Source of the DNA: Ancylostoma caninum
Taxonomy: Eukaryota; Nematoda; Chromadorea; Rhabditida; Ancylostomatidae
DNA: 64,000 nucleotides
NCBI GenBank assembly: GCA_037903475.1
Contig: JBAJFG010000047.1
Location: 5,556,001 to 5,620,000 of the forward strand
Direction: 5' to 3'
The translations under genes were made by a program, and so were the position numbers. The notes beneath the pieces are model-generated. The model had not been told where the DNA came from. It searched no databases and worked only from the letters and a program-made list of their open reading frames with translations. The first letter of the stretch is position 1; every line of letters begins with the position of its first letter. Positions 10,801 through 22,740 of this stretch are shown here, in pieces.

Positions 10801-13637
10801 GGAAGTATTAACATTTCGAAATTTCCTCATGCCAGATAAATACGTTTCCGCCTCGACATCAGTGTGAGCATCTCTTCTCAGTAGTAGACTTGATTGTGTC
10901 AGGTCTAGTAACCGGCTTGACTGTAGAAAACTTGAAAAAACTGGTCTTTTTGCACCATAACTTACTTGTTATCTGAAGTAAGCTTACGCGCCTTGTCCTT
11001 CGAGTCTCACTTCCTATTCTGAAGCCTAAGATCTCAAGATTTCCCATCAGTTCCTGTTGCCACAAATTTATCGTGAAAATTGTGAAGCAAAATAACCCAA
11101 CTCTTAACCAAAGGCACCTCTAACATTTGTCTCTTTTTCAGTCGTCTGACGATTGGCTATGTTTGTTTTCTGTATGCATTGAAGAAAAGTTATCAGTCTA
11201 AAATGTGTTCGTCTTGCTATACCTTACTTCCACAACCAGAAGTAAACAATGTTAGCTTCAATTTTTTGTTGAATCTCCAGCTTATTTGCTTTGAATGACA
11301 GTCAGGGAACTCGATTGTTAATGCTGATGAAACTTATTAGAATATTCACAAATCCGTGTTCTAACGAATTAACGGATTAATGCGTTAACGCGTAACGGTC
11401 ATTTTTGGCCTAACGTAACGAATTGACGGATTAACGAAACCTGATAATTTTCTAATGCACACCGCTGATCGGTACGTACCTTTGCATTGCCATTGCTCTT
11501 CCCAGCGCCTTCCTCACACTCCTTTATTTCAGAAACAAGAGAATTGTCACGAATGCCTACTCCATGGTAGGAGGCAAGAGAGAGTCGAGCCTGAAGCATT
11601 TGATGCAAACAGTTGATAAATCTCTGGAATTCGTGGAACATCTTCAATAGATGTCACCCTTTATTTGCGGACGTTTCCCGCCTGAAAAAATGAAACAGGA
11701 ACACTTTCCATCGTCTACTCAAGTTGCACGTAAGTTACTGGTGCGTGTGGAAGTTCCAAACAGAGTAGTAATTCCAGACAGGGACGGTTAGACGAGTTCA
11801 TAAGCCATGTTTTATTAAAGTTATGTGTGATTGAAGGTACACTTTCATTTCCTAGGTGAGTGTAGCATCTTGCACATGGGACTTTGGTCACCTGAGAAGG
11901 GAGCCCGCTTACCTTAGAAGTGACCTGCAATGTGAGCTTAGCTATTCCCACAATTGTATAATAACAGTAGGGCCAAAACCTCGATGCTAAACAATTTTCT
12001 TTTTTTCGCTCGATGTTTCCAGAAAACATATGAATTTGTGGGGACATGAGTTAATCTTTACAAGATATTGAGAATGAAGTAATTCATAGTCACCTACGAA
12101 CATCCGGAATCTATCAGCTAACCTTGTGCTCATCGCCAAGCTTTTCCATTAGATACTGTGGTGATTCCCATACGAATGCGAACATCGCCATCGAAACCAG
12201 TACGAATGCGACGTTTGGCAGGAAAATCATCGGCCAGAGTTCTGCATTTGAAAATGGGACACCGAGCGCTTGTGTGACTAGGGATCCTAGAAAACTATTA
12301 TGTGATTTCTCAGAGTTCCTCTACATTTCCTGCAGAAAACATGCCAAAAGCCATGAAGAACTCCTGCATAGCAGCCATTCGCCCACGAATCTCCGTCGGA
12401 GCGCATTCGACAATCCAGACGGTAGCATTCACGCTGTTGATGCCGTTGGCTAGTGACCTGAGGAAGTACTTCATGTTAGGGGTAGTTGGCGAAGAGTAGT
12501 AAACAGTAACAAGTAAATAGCACAGACCACAGGATTCTTCCGATGTAGAGTAGTTCAAAGAATGGACTAAAGTACTTCGACGCTGCACTTAGGAGCACTC
12601 CAGGTATGTAAAGGCCACTGGCGAGAAGAGCAGTACCTTTGCGACCAACACGTCGGCAGAGGTACGCGGCCAGGAATTGTCCAAATATGGTAGCTATGGG
12701 AAAGCAGACGTTGAGCAGTGACCACATAACGTTCTGAAAATTTTTGAGTCGCTCTTGCCATGGAAAAGAAAAGATGGAAAAATCTAGGATTTTTTTGGGA
12801 AGGAACGGGAATTTCTGGATCTAAAAATTGTCAGGAAATTTTGCGCGTTTCTTTTTTTTTTGTTGGGGCCACTGAAATTACAGGTGAATAACCGTAATCA
12901 TAACGTTTCGATCCTAAAACTCCACGAAGCAGTCCTTATGAGGGATTTTTGCAATAAAACAATACTCCAAACGAATCTTCTCCAATTTTTCGTCTTTCAT
13001 TTCCGTCTTATTATAAAATTACTAGGTACTAGGAATTTATGAAAATCTGAAAATCCATCCATATGGAGTTTATGAGAATTGTTCCCCATCAATAATGAGC
13101 TGATTTTTATAAGGTTAAGCTGCTCGGAGTTAACAATTCATTTTCTTGTGCATATTTTTTTGCAAAAAAAAAGTCTTAACTGCAACAATATCGCATGCAA
13201 ATTGCAAAGGGACAGGGTAAGTTCTCACGCACAAGTTTTACTGCATTTTTAGACTTATCAATGCTTCCAATGTGAGGATATTATATTGATTAGTTCAAAA
13301 AATATCAGCAGATGTTTTGGGATACTGTGAAATTTAATACATGTGTTCCTTCGGATTTGGTAGCGGGGAATCCCCTACTTCCGCCTGCACTCATTTCTCC
13401 CTTCCTGTAGCATCGGCAACGTGAATTCAACAGATTATCTTAAGAAATGAAGTCTAAAGGGGTGCCTACCAGAACGTCTGGTTGTAGCGGCTGACTTGTC
13501 CTCTCGATCCATGACTCATTGATAAAACTTGTGATTTCCAAATATGGCTGGTTCAATACTGAAGCAATGTATCCCTGCTGGAATCCGGCAGAGATGCACA
13601 GGGCGATCGAAAGTACATGGATGGAGATCGTCGCCAT
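7870..13637 (-). CDS. MFS sugar transporter (SLC2/GLUT type), 10 exons
   Basis: Predicted 12-TM facilitative sugar (or polyol) transporter of the plasma membrane. Exons on the minus strand: 13470-13637, 12528-12733, 12330-12457, 12123-12286, 9006-9128, 8814-8925, 8501-8646, 8262-8450, 8045-8146, 7870-7935. They sum to 1404 nt, 467 aa, the usual GLUT length. Visible family marks in order: RRVGRKG after TM2 (residues 83-89), GRILW before TM4, CAPTEIRGRM after TM4, WESPQYL after TM6 (in place of PESPR), DRLGRRPLM after TM8 and PETSKK after TM12. All joins use GT-AG and close in phase except exon 3/exon 4, where the only in-frame join needs a GA donor at 12328-12329. The 3-kb intron 4 (9129-12122) contains a Penelope RT fragment. 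Substrate is not predictable from sequence. Confidence 0.88.
9129..12122. other. Large intron 4 of the transporter gene
   Basis: About 3 kb separating two exons that join in phase. It contains a Penelope-like RT fragment (10490-10780), a G11 run at 10791-10801, and otherwise AT-rich sequence without recognised genes. Open frames at 11715-12047 and 9747-9971 have no recognisable similarity. Confidence 0.6.
10490..10780 (+). mobile_element. Penelope-like reverse transcriptase fragment
   Basis: The frame includes IESFDVTSLHTNV, the RT motif A region (F-D-V-x-S-L-Y-T-N in Penelope-like RTs, here H replaces Y), followed by a helix and TLVKECLNCNI. The similarity stops near a G11 run. It is in the same orientation as the GIY-YIG remnant at 6976-7456 but separated by functional transporter exons, so the two are probably independent insertions. 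Confidence 0.65.
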
Positions 13638-13774
13638 TATGCTGTAGCGCAGCTACAAACTTCTGCATTAGCTACTTTATCAAAAGTTCTAAACGAAAGA
13701 AATAATAATAGATATGACTTTGCCGAAATGGAGGGTTAAAGACAAGTAAGCCAGTGGTTATAAGAGGAGCACTT

Positions 13775-14044
13775 GCTGTGGACGTCAGTGACGGTGGCCC
13801 ATCTGCGGCCCCGAGAAAGACGCCGCGCAACCGCGCCGCGCGCACCGGGATCGGCGTCCTGTGCTGCCGGAATGCTATTCCCAGGCGCTTTTCATCCCGA
13901 TTCGGTCGAAATTCCTTAGAACTAGTAGAAAACCTGCTAGAAATAGCATAACAGCAGCAGAAAACCGGTTATGGCGCGCGCGGCGCGGTTGCGCGGCGTC
14001 CTTCTCGAGGCCGCGGATGGGCCGCCGCCATTGACGTCCTCTGT
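13775..14044. mobile_element. Palindromic TA-flanked MITE, copy 2
   Basis: Complete copy. The left end reads CTGTGGACGTC and the right end GACGTCCTCTG, with GC-rich inverted arms (GGCCCATCTGCGGC against GCCGCGGATGGGCC) and an AT-richer core. It sits about 140 bp upstream of the transporter start codon and could therefore influence that promoter (inference). Confidence 0.85.
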
Positions 14045-16980
14045 ATTTATTTATATGAATGCAAATGCTCAGGTGGTATACAATTCATAGCTCAGCAATG
14101 CGTGTAAATTATCACATACATAGTAAATACATACAGAGTACACATATGCTATACAAGGCAGTGAAATGTACTGACTCTAGAAAGCCAGTGAAGCATCACC
14201 ATGTAAGTACGGAAACGTACTTCTGTACTGGATGCTGTATCAAAGCACTACTCCAATTCCAAGGTTGTGCACATCCACAACCGGAACCTAAAGGCGCATC
14301 TCTGACGGTGAGATTCAAAACTTTCCGTGTATATAAGGAAGTGTAATGGAAATAATAGCACTCTTGATTAATTATGCCGTTTTTCTTCCCACCAAGGGCA
14401 GGCTCTTGGGCGAATTCTTCCGCGAACTGGCTCTAACGGCCGGACAGCGTATGCTGCCGTCTTGCAGTCGCAGTATTCTCCGCAAAAATACACGACGTCT
14501 GCTAAGAGTGACCTTGATAGCGGTTCAACCTATGGTGTTAGGAAGTTGTTGCTATGATGGCGTGAAGAAGAGAAAGTTGTGAAGTTCTGGAAATTTCGCC
14601 AATATTTATAACGGCATGCAAGATATGACAGGATCGTAAGCGAATACGTTATGCCATCAATTCGTATGCTTTCTGTAAATGGTACATTATCCTCTCTGCA
14701 GTTCTGTGACAATTAACTAGTTTTGTCACTATTGAGAGAGGCAGCTGTGATATATTTTACTGCCATGAGTCACTCAGGGATCACGCAGTGATCAGTCAGA
14801 AAGATAGTTATGCCACATGGGTACAGTCAGGATAAGGACCGGCACAGTACCTGGCGCTCGCATGCGGCTTAGGAGAGGACACATGGTGAGGCCGGAGAAG
14901 TTTACCGACTCGAACAAGTTTATGACTGCTTCAAGTGTTGAATAATTGCAAAGGGGTCAGTTTATACCAGGTGCGTGCGTCAGTCGCGCTTCAGACGCAC
15001 GCATCCATTTGCGAAGGATTTTTCGCGGAGATCGGTCAACGCGGCATGTGCACTCCCTATGAGAAGGACACGCGACCGCTGCGAGGCCGTAAAGCCGTGC
15101 GTCTGAACAGCGTTATCGATGCGAGTGGTCCTATCCTTCATAATATAGACGCACGCTCTTCAAACGCACGCATGTGTTCGGAATCACTGCAAGACCGAGG
15201 GCAGGTAACCCCTTCAGAATGGCTTGGAAGTTCGGTGTGTTTTTCTGACGATCATAATTGTCAATTTAGACAAGTTTGCAGAAGGATCGCAGCAGAAAAG
15301 CAGAAGAACTGACGGGTTAGCTGCATTCGTTCTGCGCCATTTTATCACTGCGTCCCTCTCCTTTTACCACATGATCAGAATCACTTTCTGGTGCGGCCCT
15401 TCCGAAAGTTTGTCTGAGGACATCCTTGTACCCCTTAAAGGCAAGGTCCGGGCAAAATTCCATCTCCCGAATTTCTATTGGATTCGTAGCCCACAGCGAT
15501 GTCTTGGGCGAAAACTATACCAAAATCGACCAACTTCGGCACGGCGCTTGCGGGTTTGCGGCGTCCGTGCTTTCAAATGACGTTATATGGCGCGCCCTAC
15601 ATTCTGTATGTTGTGGCGTCGTCGGAAAAAAATCATATTCAAACGGCCAGTGGTCCGTTTGATGGGGTGGGGAAGGTTTCACTAATTGTTCGTCAGGGTG
15701 TATGTATTGATCGTCCATCATTGCTCAGTATGCATTCGCGCAGCCTTTATCGGTTGGAGCGCGTTTTCTCACGGCTACCGTAATGCTCAGACGTTTTGTT
15801 CCATATCTAGCGATAGAGCTCATATAGAGGTCTCAAACCTGGCATACGTGCTACACATAAGGTTTGGATTCCAGAGAGCAAGAAACCTGGGTGGGCAAGA
15901 TTCTGACTGGATCTTGCCTTTAACACCTTCGTGCACATCCTCATCAAATTTAGGTTACAAACAGTTCTGAGAGCTGGGATTGCAATAATGCCTTTGCTAT
16001 TTCTATTCTATTTTTTTCTCTATTTTTTCCTATTTTCTCTCCTTTTCTCGACTATTATTTCTCTAAGATCGGCCTTGAAGAAAGCCGGTAGGGATTTGAC
16101 TAGGAGGGGACGATGTTCACATTCAGCACCGCTATAGATCGTTTCGTCGCTATTGCATCAACAAAAGTAGGGTTTTGTTTTAAATCCACTCAATAGTAGC
16201 CTCATAGATGAGTGGCAAAAATTCTCAAGCTTCAAGGGCAGAAATGGCTTGAAAGTAATCTCTCGCTCGAAATTATTTAAACCAGAGATATTTCATTTCG
16301 ATTTGCGTGATTTACCGCTTCTCATGTCAGGTATAATATCCTTTCCATGACGTTGATCACCCGCTGGTAAGCATTGGGGCGAATGGTGGGACAGAATGTT
16401 TCCTTTGATTGTATCTGGGTTCTGGAAAGTGAGCGCCATATATCCTAGTCATTTCAAATTCCGAGAATCCCAAGGTATTTCGTAAACTCCGAAAAAGTGC
16501 ATACGTAGCACGCACAGGCTAGATAATTGTGCACTTTTATCGCTGTGAAACCGCCGAGTTGTACTAGAAATTGGTACGCAAGTGGTGTTGAATCGCAACA
16601 ACTTCTTCGAGCGAAGAAGAATCAGCAAAATAAACGATTCGGTTTTAAGCTGCATATACGGTGAAGCCTATCCCAGAGAGAACTAGTATGCTAGGAAATC
16701 CTTGACGTTTGGAATTTCAAGAGTGATGACGTTACAACAAAGAATGTCGTGGAGTGTTGACATTTCAGCGATAAGGTGAAAGTGTAAGGAAGTGTAGAAT
16801 TAATCGACGGCTGCCAGTGTTGATCGGCTGGAAAATGGGGTGGACGAACGTGACTTCCGTGCTACACAAACACTACGGAGTAGAAGAAGTTCACCTCTGC
16901 AGTCGAACGATTGGTCGGTCGAATCGTCCAATCTAAGGCAAAGCACTGACATGAATTGCGTGGGAAATTCTCTATTTACT
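14045..16980. other. Non-genic stretch
   Basis: No recognised gene. Open frames at 14935-15312, 15224-15580, 15499-15783 and 15686-15970 overlap each other in different frames and give no family match. A word GAAGGATCGCAGCAGAA near 15280 resembles the GGAAGGACCGCAGCAGAA arms at 56518 and 56585, suggesting a shared dispersed repeat. Confidence 0.4.
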
Positions 16981-16987
16981 TAAATAT

Positions 16988-17018
<31 letters not shown>

Positions 17019-17023
17019 CTTAA
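16981..17023. repeat. (TTTA)n microsatellite
   Basis: About nine consecutive TTTA/ATTT units. In this position it may be the reverse-strand tail of a retroposed element, because the sequence to its right (TACTTAATACATCAC...) resembles that following similar tails. Confidence 0.85.
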
Positions 17024-17960
17024 TACATCACTAGGATGTGCTTCCGAATACAGTGCAAAGAGCATGAGTCAGTATCAGAAAGACGAACAAAAAAGAAACA
17101 ACATGTAACACAAACAGTTAGAGCGAGATTAGCAACACAATAAAATAAGTAGGAGCGCCAACATTTTTGGCTCATAAATAGGAAGCACCGAGATGGTCCT
17201 CACCTTAGCTTCCCAATTGAATTACGAACATTTTTCCCGGCAGATAGAAAACTACTTCACAGAGAAAACTCATGCAAGTACGCTAGTGAGAAATGCGGCT
17301 TATAAGTGGAAGGATCCTGTATCGGCAATATAAGACTGTCCCCAGAGACCTGACCATGGTAGCTGATGATCAGCTACTGATCGTCTATCAAAAGCTGTGG
17401 TGATCCGATACCGATAGAAGATAGTTCCTGTGATGCCGCTTAGCTGGCACGGTTTATAAATGGCTAAAAGGGAGCTCTAGACCTTAGAAATAATCACGAC
17501 CCAAGAACGCAACAGGATGACTCATTATGGGGCGGGTGCTGAGGCACCTCTTTGATCTGGTACGAACTCCAGGCGTAAACTCAGGTGGATGCTCTCCGGC
17601 TCTGTTCCCTAGGTAAAGCCGAGAACATTAGCCAGCGATTCGATCATTACGTACCATACCCCTTTAACGACACCGTAAGGAATATTCCGATCCAGATCCA
17701 ACATTCCAAGTAGGGAAAAGATTAAGTAACGATACTAAAAAAAGCGAGAAACTAAGGTTTACTTCCATTTACTTCCATTTCCATTCCATGCATGCTTCAG
17801 CAAAAAAAACAGTCAAAACCATAAATCGTTAAACTACGTGTTGAAGGGGGTCGCATGTTTGCATTCCTTAGTCTAGGACAAAGCATGTTGGGACTAAATC
17901 TCCGAGAGCTAATAGGCAGAAACGTCCAGAATTTGGACGGCTTCAAACGTACCTCACCGC
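17024..17960. other. Non-genic stretch, probably old retroelement sequence
   Basis: A (TTTA)n tail at its left edge and no exon structure suggest a decayed element on the minus strand. No conserved protein motif could be recovered. Confidence 0.3.
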
Positions 17961-17964
17961 ATAG

Positions 17965-18500
17965 ATGTATAATATAAAAGTGAAGGTTTGTTTGTGTGTT
18001 TGTACGTTTCGAATGGAAACCGCTGGGAATCAACTGATACAAGCCAAATTCTGCATGCAGATCCGTAAGCGGCCGGCGGGGGTTGTAGGCTGCTTTTGAC
18101 GTGATTTCATCGGTCAGCTAATCGGTTGCATAGCTCTTATTGATTTTTTGCTATTTTTGATTGGGGGTCGGTAAGGACATGTCTGCTAGGGTTCCTCTAT
18201 GCGCTGAACACGTATATGTCAACCATTTCAAACGGTTATATCGATTTATTGATCTTGTCAATTTTTTTGCAAAATTTTTGCTCGGAAACGGGATGGGACA
18301 TGTCTGCTCTGGTTTTGCAGTACGATGAACACGAATATAATGACCGTTTTGCACGACATATCGATTTTATTGATTTTTCGCCATTATCTGTCATAGGTTG
18401 ATCGTTACATATCTGCTAGGGTTCCTCGATACGAAGAACACAAATATTATAACCATTTCGCACGAATATATCAATCCAGTGGTTTTCTGTATTCAATTAC
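17965..18500 (+). mobile_element. Helitron-related fragment without a clean 3' end
   Basis: Shares with the intact copy at 46238-46957 the 5' block (TATAAAAGT...GGTTTGTTTGTGTGTTTG), the GGCCGGCGGGGGTTGTAGGC block and two to three degenerate ~115-bp units (GGTTCCTC..ACGCTGAACACG..ATATCGATTTATTGAT). The terminal hairpin and CTAG of the intact copy are missing, so this copy is truncated or interrupted by the adjacent mariner. Confidence 0.65.
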
Positions 18501-18539
18501 CACTTCTGGAGAGAGACGGGCAAGAATGTGCATACTAGA

Positions 18540-19680
18540 TCAATCGAGCTATCGTTTATTTAACAAATACTCAATCAGCAATACAGTCACCACTGTTAGC
18601 TGTGACAATACTCCACCTAGCGGGCAGGATACTGACTCCGTTATCTGAGAAATGAGGGGTCTGGGAGTAGGAGAACTCAGCAATTGCGTTTTGACATCAT
18701 CAAGGTTAGCGAAGGATTTCTTAGAATGGAAATCCTCAAGAACAAATGTAATCAGATAGGGTTAGGTCAGAAGACAGGGTGGTGATGTCCCAGGCCAGCT
18801 TGGCTAGTTTGGACTGCGTCTCGATGGCAATGTGAGGCCGAGCATTGTCATGCAAGAGGTGGACTGAGGTCTTTCTATGCCCTTTTTTTCGGAGGGCATT
18901 AGCTAGTTCCTGGAGCTGATTGGAGTTTGTAGTTGAAGTGACGGTCCTGCTTTGTGGGAGCAGCTCGTAATTCAGCCTTCCTTTGGCATCCTAGAAAGGA
19001 AAAAAAGGAGGACCTTTTCGGGATAGAGATCGGGTCTCCTCGCGGGAGCCAATCAGCACGGCAGGCATTGGAGTCGTACAGGATCCATCGAACTCCCATC
19101 GCCTGAAACCAGCTCTTCCAGGAACTCTTTGCGGCAAGGGATGAGAGACTAACAGATGACCGGGCGGCTCATCCTGGCACGGTCGGTCAGTTGGTGAGGG
19201 ATCTATCTTGCTAAACCTTTCCAATAGCCAAGCTCAAAGAGGTGATTTTCTACAATCGGATGGCTGCATCCAAGCTTGCTCGCCAGATCGCACATACTCA
19301 CTTCCGGGTTCTCCTTGATAACCATGAGCAGAGCTGATTGATTGAGTGACTGTGATCGGCCAGGACGAGGTTGACCTTTGAAGTCCGTGTCTCCTTTTGT
19401 GAAACGGATGAGCCAACGCGGGTATCCTTGAATGGAGCGTTGATGTTAGGAGCCGTCATTGCCGCGGAAGTGCCGCGAAGCCACTCATAGAAGCAGATCG
19501 AGCGAAGACAGCCCTTTCCAATTGGACAGATAATTGAAGCAGTAGTCCTGTTGCTTATGTATGTACCCTTGATATGATAGCATCGAGAATGCTCTCTAAG
19601 AACATGTGGACCAGACCCTGTATCCATTGAATTTTCAAACAACAGGTGGGTTTGAAAATCTTCCGACATTGCTTTTTAGC
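18540..19680 (-). mobile_element. Degenerate mariner (Tc1/mariner) transposase copy
   Basis: On the minus strand the fragments appear in mariner order: MSEDFQTHLLFENSM at the N-terminus (19640-19669), VRWILYDSN around 19080 (the block after the first catalytic Asp), HDNARPH at about 18835-18855 (second catalytic Asp) and SSDLTLSDY at about 18745-18775 (third Asp, degenerate form of SPDLAPSDY). The order and spacing fit the DD34D arrangement. The frame is broken by several stops and shifts, so the copy is dead. Terminal inverted repeats were not delimited. Confidence 0.8.
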
Positions 19681-19890
19681 TAAACTACTATATTTGGATT
19701 GGCATGTTTAATAAAATATGACTTTCTAAGGAAAATCGGAATTATTTACTTTGAAGAAAATTTTGACGAGCGACGTTTTTCGACGATATAACGTGTCGTG
19801 AGTCTTTGTTGCAATGATTGCGAGCATTATACGATGCAGAAAAAACGATATGTATTTATTTCAGTGCTGATGGCCATTCTGAGAACAAAT
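19681..19890. other. Region between mariner and the peptide gene
   Basis: Contains AAAACGTCGCTCG-like and CACGTTATATCGTCG-like words that could be mariner flank or terminal sequence. No gene is seen. Confidence 0.3.
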
Positions 19891-19896
19891 AAGAGG

Positions 19897-19904
19897 TATA
19901 AAAA
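19897..19904 (+). promoter_or_regulatory. TATA box of the small peptide gene
   Basis: TATAAAAA within AAGAGGTATAAAAACG lies about 145 bp upstream of the ATG at 20045. A good acceptor TTTTTCTAG at 20026-20034 sits ten bases before the ATG, so the 5' UTR is probably spliced in cis or receives a trans-spliced leader. Confidence 0.45.
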
Positions 19905-20044
19905 CGAATGTCGGTCGCTTTCTTCCAGCCGCATGTAACAGCAGCATTTTTCCTCGACATTTCTCTCTTTTGCTTCCCATCATTCAGCTCATCATTTCTC
20001 AGTTCGCATTTTACATAACATGAGATTTTTCTAGGCAATCAACT

Positions 20045-20224
20045 ATGAAAGCCACTGTCTCACTTCTTACTCTTCTTACCATTATGGCTGCAGTGTTTTC
20101 TTGCTACGGTCATGGATGGACCAAGGATGGGAAGGCCTACATAATGCGAGAAGGAAAGGTCTATGAGCTCACAGCGCCGGGCACAACCCCCGAACCTCTA
20201 CCTATGCCCTTTTTCTGGGGTTGA
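20045..20224 (+). CDS. Candidate small secreted peptide precursor ending in FFWG
   Basis: A 59-aa single coding exon. Residues 4-19 (TVSLLTLLTIMAAVFS) form a strong signal peptide with cleavage likely after SCYG or FSC. The mature part is about 38 residues with a Lys/Glu-rich middle and a proline-rich tail, PEPLPMPFFWG, ending in Gly. A terminal Gly can be converted to an amide, which would give ...MPFFW-amide. There are no dibasic sites inside, so it would act as one peptide. Upstream it has an acceptor (TTTTTCTAG) and a TATA box, downstream an AATAAA at 20234-20239. The combination of all four signals around such a short frame supports a real gene. Family not recognised; it could be a neuropeptide or a secreted effector. 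Confidence 0.6.
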   Translation: MKATVSLLTLLTIMAAVFSCYGHGWTKDGKAYIMREGKVYELTAPGTTPEPLPMPFFWG

Positions 20225-20233
20225 TTGCAACGA

Positions 20234-20239
20234 AATAAA
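20234..20239 (+). terminator. AATAAA signal of the 20045-20224 gene
   Basis: Canonical polyadenylation hexamer ten bases beyond the stop codon. Confidence 0.5.
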
Positions 20240-22740
20240 TCGAGTCACCCTCGGAAAAATTGACATTTTCTTTCCAGACACAAGAAAGACCATAATGCTT
20301 GCAATAAGTAATTCTAGTGAATACACCGTTATTAGATGACAGACCTGGAGAATTCTCTAAAATAGTAAGATTTCCCTTAAATAACGCGAAGTTTCCAGTG
20401 AAAACACGCCCTAAACTCTAAGCTGAGCCTGTATCCATCGTTGTATTGGAAGGGTAATATTATACCTATGGGTATGATTACCGGTGGGTAGCAGCTAGGT
20501 GAACACAACATCTCTTATGTGTAAATATGTTGATGGGCTCCAGCCATAGAGCAAATTTAGATTTTTTGACACTTCTACCGTGAATTAAGTATTCGGCACT
20601 GAACTTAAAATAGAGTAAGGAAATGCAGATGAGACCGATGGAAGGTCGTCGAAGGATGCGCCCACTACAAAGTGACAGTGGGAAAACAATAGAATGAAAG
20701 GAATCACGCCATGTACAAAATAGAACTTACAGAGGAAAGTGTAAGAACAAGATGGAATCAGCTGATCCGCCGAGAAATGCGGCAGCCGTAAATGCAGACA
20801 AAGTCGCAGACGTACTTTCCGAGCTACCCGACAGCATATACATACATCCTATTTTCGAACACTCTAATAAGAAGTGGATAAGAACTCAATGAAGGATGAT
20901 TTATGATTTGGGATAGTTGTTCCCACTGTACAGTAGCATCCAGAAAGATATGATCAACGCCGTTTTCACGAGAGAATCTTTTTCCACAACTTACCTCTCA
21001 ATTGAGCTATCTGAAGGTAAATAGAATATATGCTGAAGCTCTATGGATGCTTCCTAGCAGCATCTTAGCAATGACGGAAACTCAGTTCTAGGGCATCATT
21101 GAGCATGAACTTCAACTTCATCAGTTTCCTTGTGTTTTTTTTTACAATATCTTCAATACCACTTTCTGAGAAAAATGAAGTGTTGATATACAGAGTGCGT
21201 CAGAATTATTGAGGCACACCTAAAATGAGTCGAAAGAAAATACAAGATGCAAAAACATTCCAAATAAGCACATGAAGAATAAAGCCCATGTCTCGGCGAT
21301 CCGAATAAATGCACTCTTGTTCACAGCAAGCTCCTTCCTTGCTGAAGCATTCACAGAGACGATGAGGGAGCGCATAGCCTCTGCGCCGCAACTAACTCAG
21401 GTCGACTTTGTCCCAGATCTTGAAAAGATAAGCCTTTGGAAGCTTGCTGTTTCTGTGGATGATAGCTCTTGCTCTCTAAGATATTCTTATGAAGTTATCC
21501 GTAGGCTGGAACTCGGTTCACAAGGAAGCCTATTCTCTGTCAAATTGAAGTCCCTCAAGCAGCTTTTTGAAACTGGGCCCGTACCACTTTTGTCTCCTGC
21601 ACAATAGCCAAGCCCTGCCAAAGTACCTATGAATTCACCTTCTGATGAGAATTAAGATAAGTAAGAGAAAGTGCCCCTAGAAGATTGCTTGAATGAGAAA
21701 CAAGAAAAAGAAAAAATTTCTATAGTAAAAAATAGATGCCTTTCCTTGGCGGGAACACGACAAGTCTCGCGAACAAGGACATGCTTTCATGTGATACTTG
21801 GAGAGCAAAACCTGCCCCACTTCCCATAGGAGTGTCGTTTTCCTAAAGCTTACCATGTTTATAATATGGAAGAAGAATGGACGAACTTCAGTTGCGGCGC
21901 ATCGGCGATAGTCTCTATTGACATCTTCGTGGCTGCTTTAGAAGCCCAAGACTTGAAGCAATGAGCAAAAATTCCGCCTCATTTCCGTGGTGGAGGGAAA
22001 AGAGCGAAAAAGTCAAACAATACGTAATAGCGTCAGAAAAAGCTGACATTAGATCGGTGGTCTTTCTACAGGAAAGAAACAATGAAGGGAATCCTCAGAA
22101 AATCATGGTCATCTACGCGTGGCGAGGCGAAGCTGCGCTTCGTGTAGATGACAATAATTTTCTGATGTTACACAGGAAGGCACAATTCTGTGTCAACCTG
22201 TATTGATTTCAAGAGTGTTTGTCCGCTGGATCGTAAGATATAAGCGATTACAGACAAACACACAAACAGATGAGTTTCACTTATCTGGTCATTTCTGACC
22301 AATCTATTAAACAAAGCGCGGTAAGGGGGCTAGAGCGGTTAGAGATACGGGGCGGCACTCATAGACACCGCAATCTTGAGGCGCAGACTGTGCGGCGAAA
22401 TGGCCGATTTCCATGGACGCAGACACGTTCGCTTCGGGACCCGAAATTACGTCGCTGCTGGCTCTCCCGCATGCACGGGGTAGTGATTTCATCACCTTCG
22501 CTGGCGGTCTCGCCGCATAGGAGTGAGGGAGCGTTTACGAGCTTTCAGGCTGCACAATATACGCAGCAGGAAAACCAGCCTTCCACTGATGCGACGCTGA
22601 GTGGACCTACAGGAAGAGATGGGCGGGTGCTATGAGGGCTGCCGCGTCTCGGAAATTCGGGAGGGTGGACCTACGCGGTCGCCTCATCTGGTGGGTGCTA
22701 TTGCCGCATCGCCTCTAAATAGGAAGGCATGACATTGTAT
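20240..22740. other. Non-genic stretch with unclassified repeat pieces
   Basis: Positions about 20455-20520 (GGGTAATAT...GGTGGGTAGCAGCTAGGTG) recur at about 29982-30018, so a dispersed repeat is present. At 21192-21222 CAGAGTGCGTCAGAATTATT and GAGGCACACC look like the terminus of a Tc1-like element, but no second end was found. Frames at 21272-21607 and 21961-22206 are not recognised. Confidence 0.4.
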
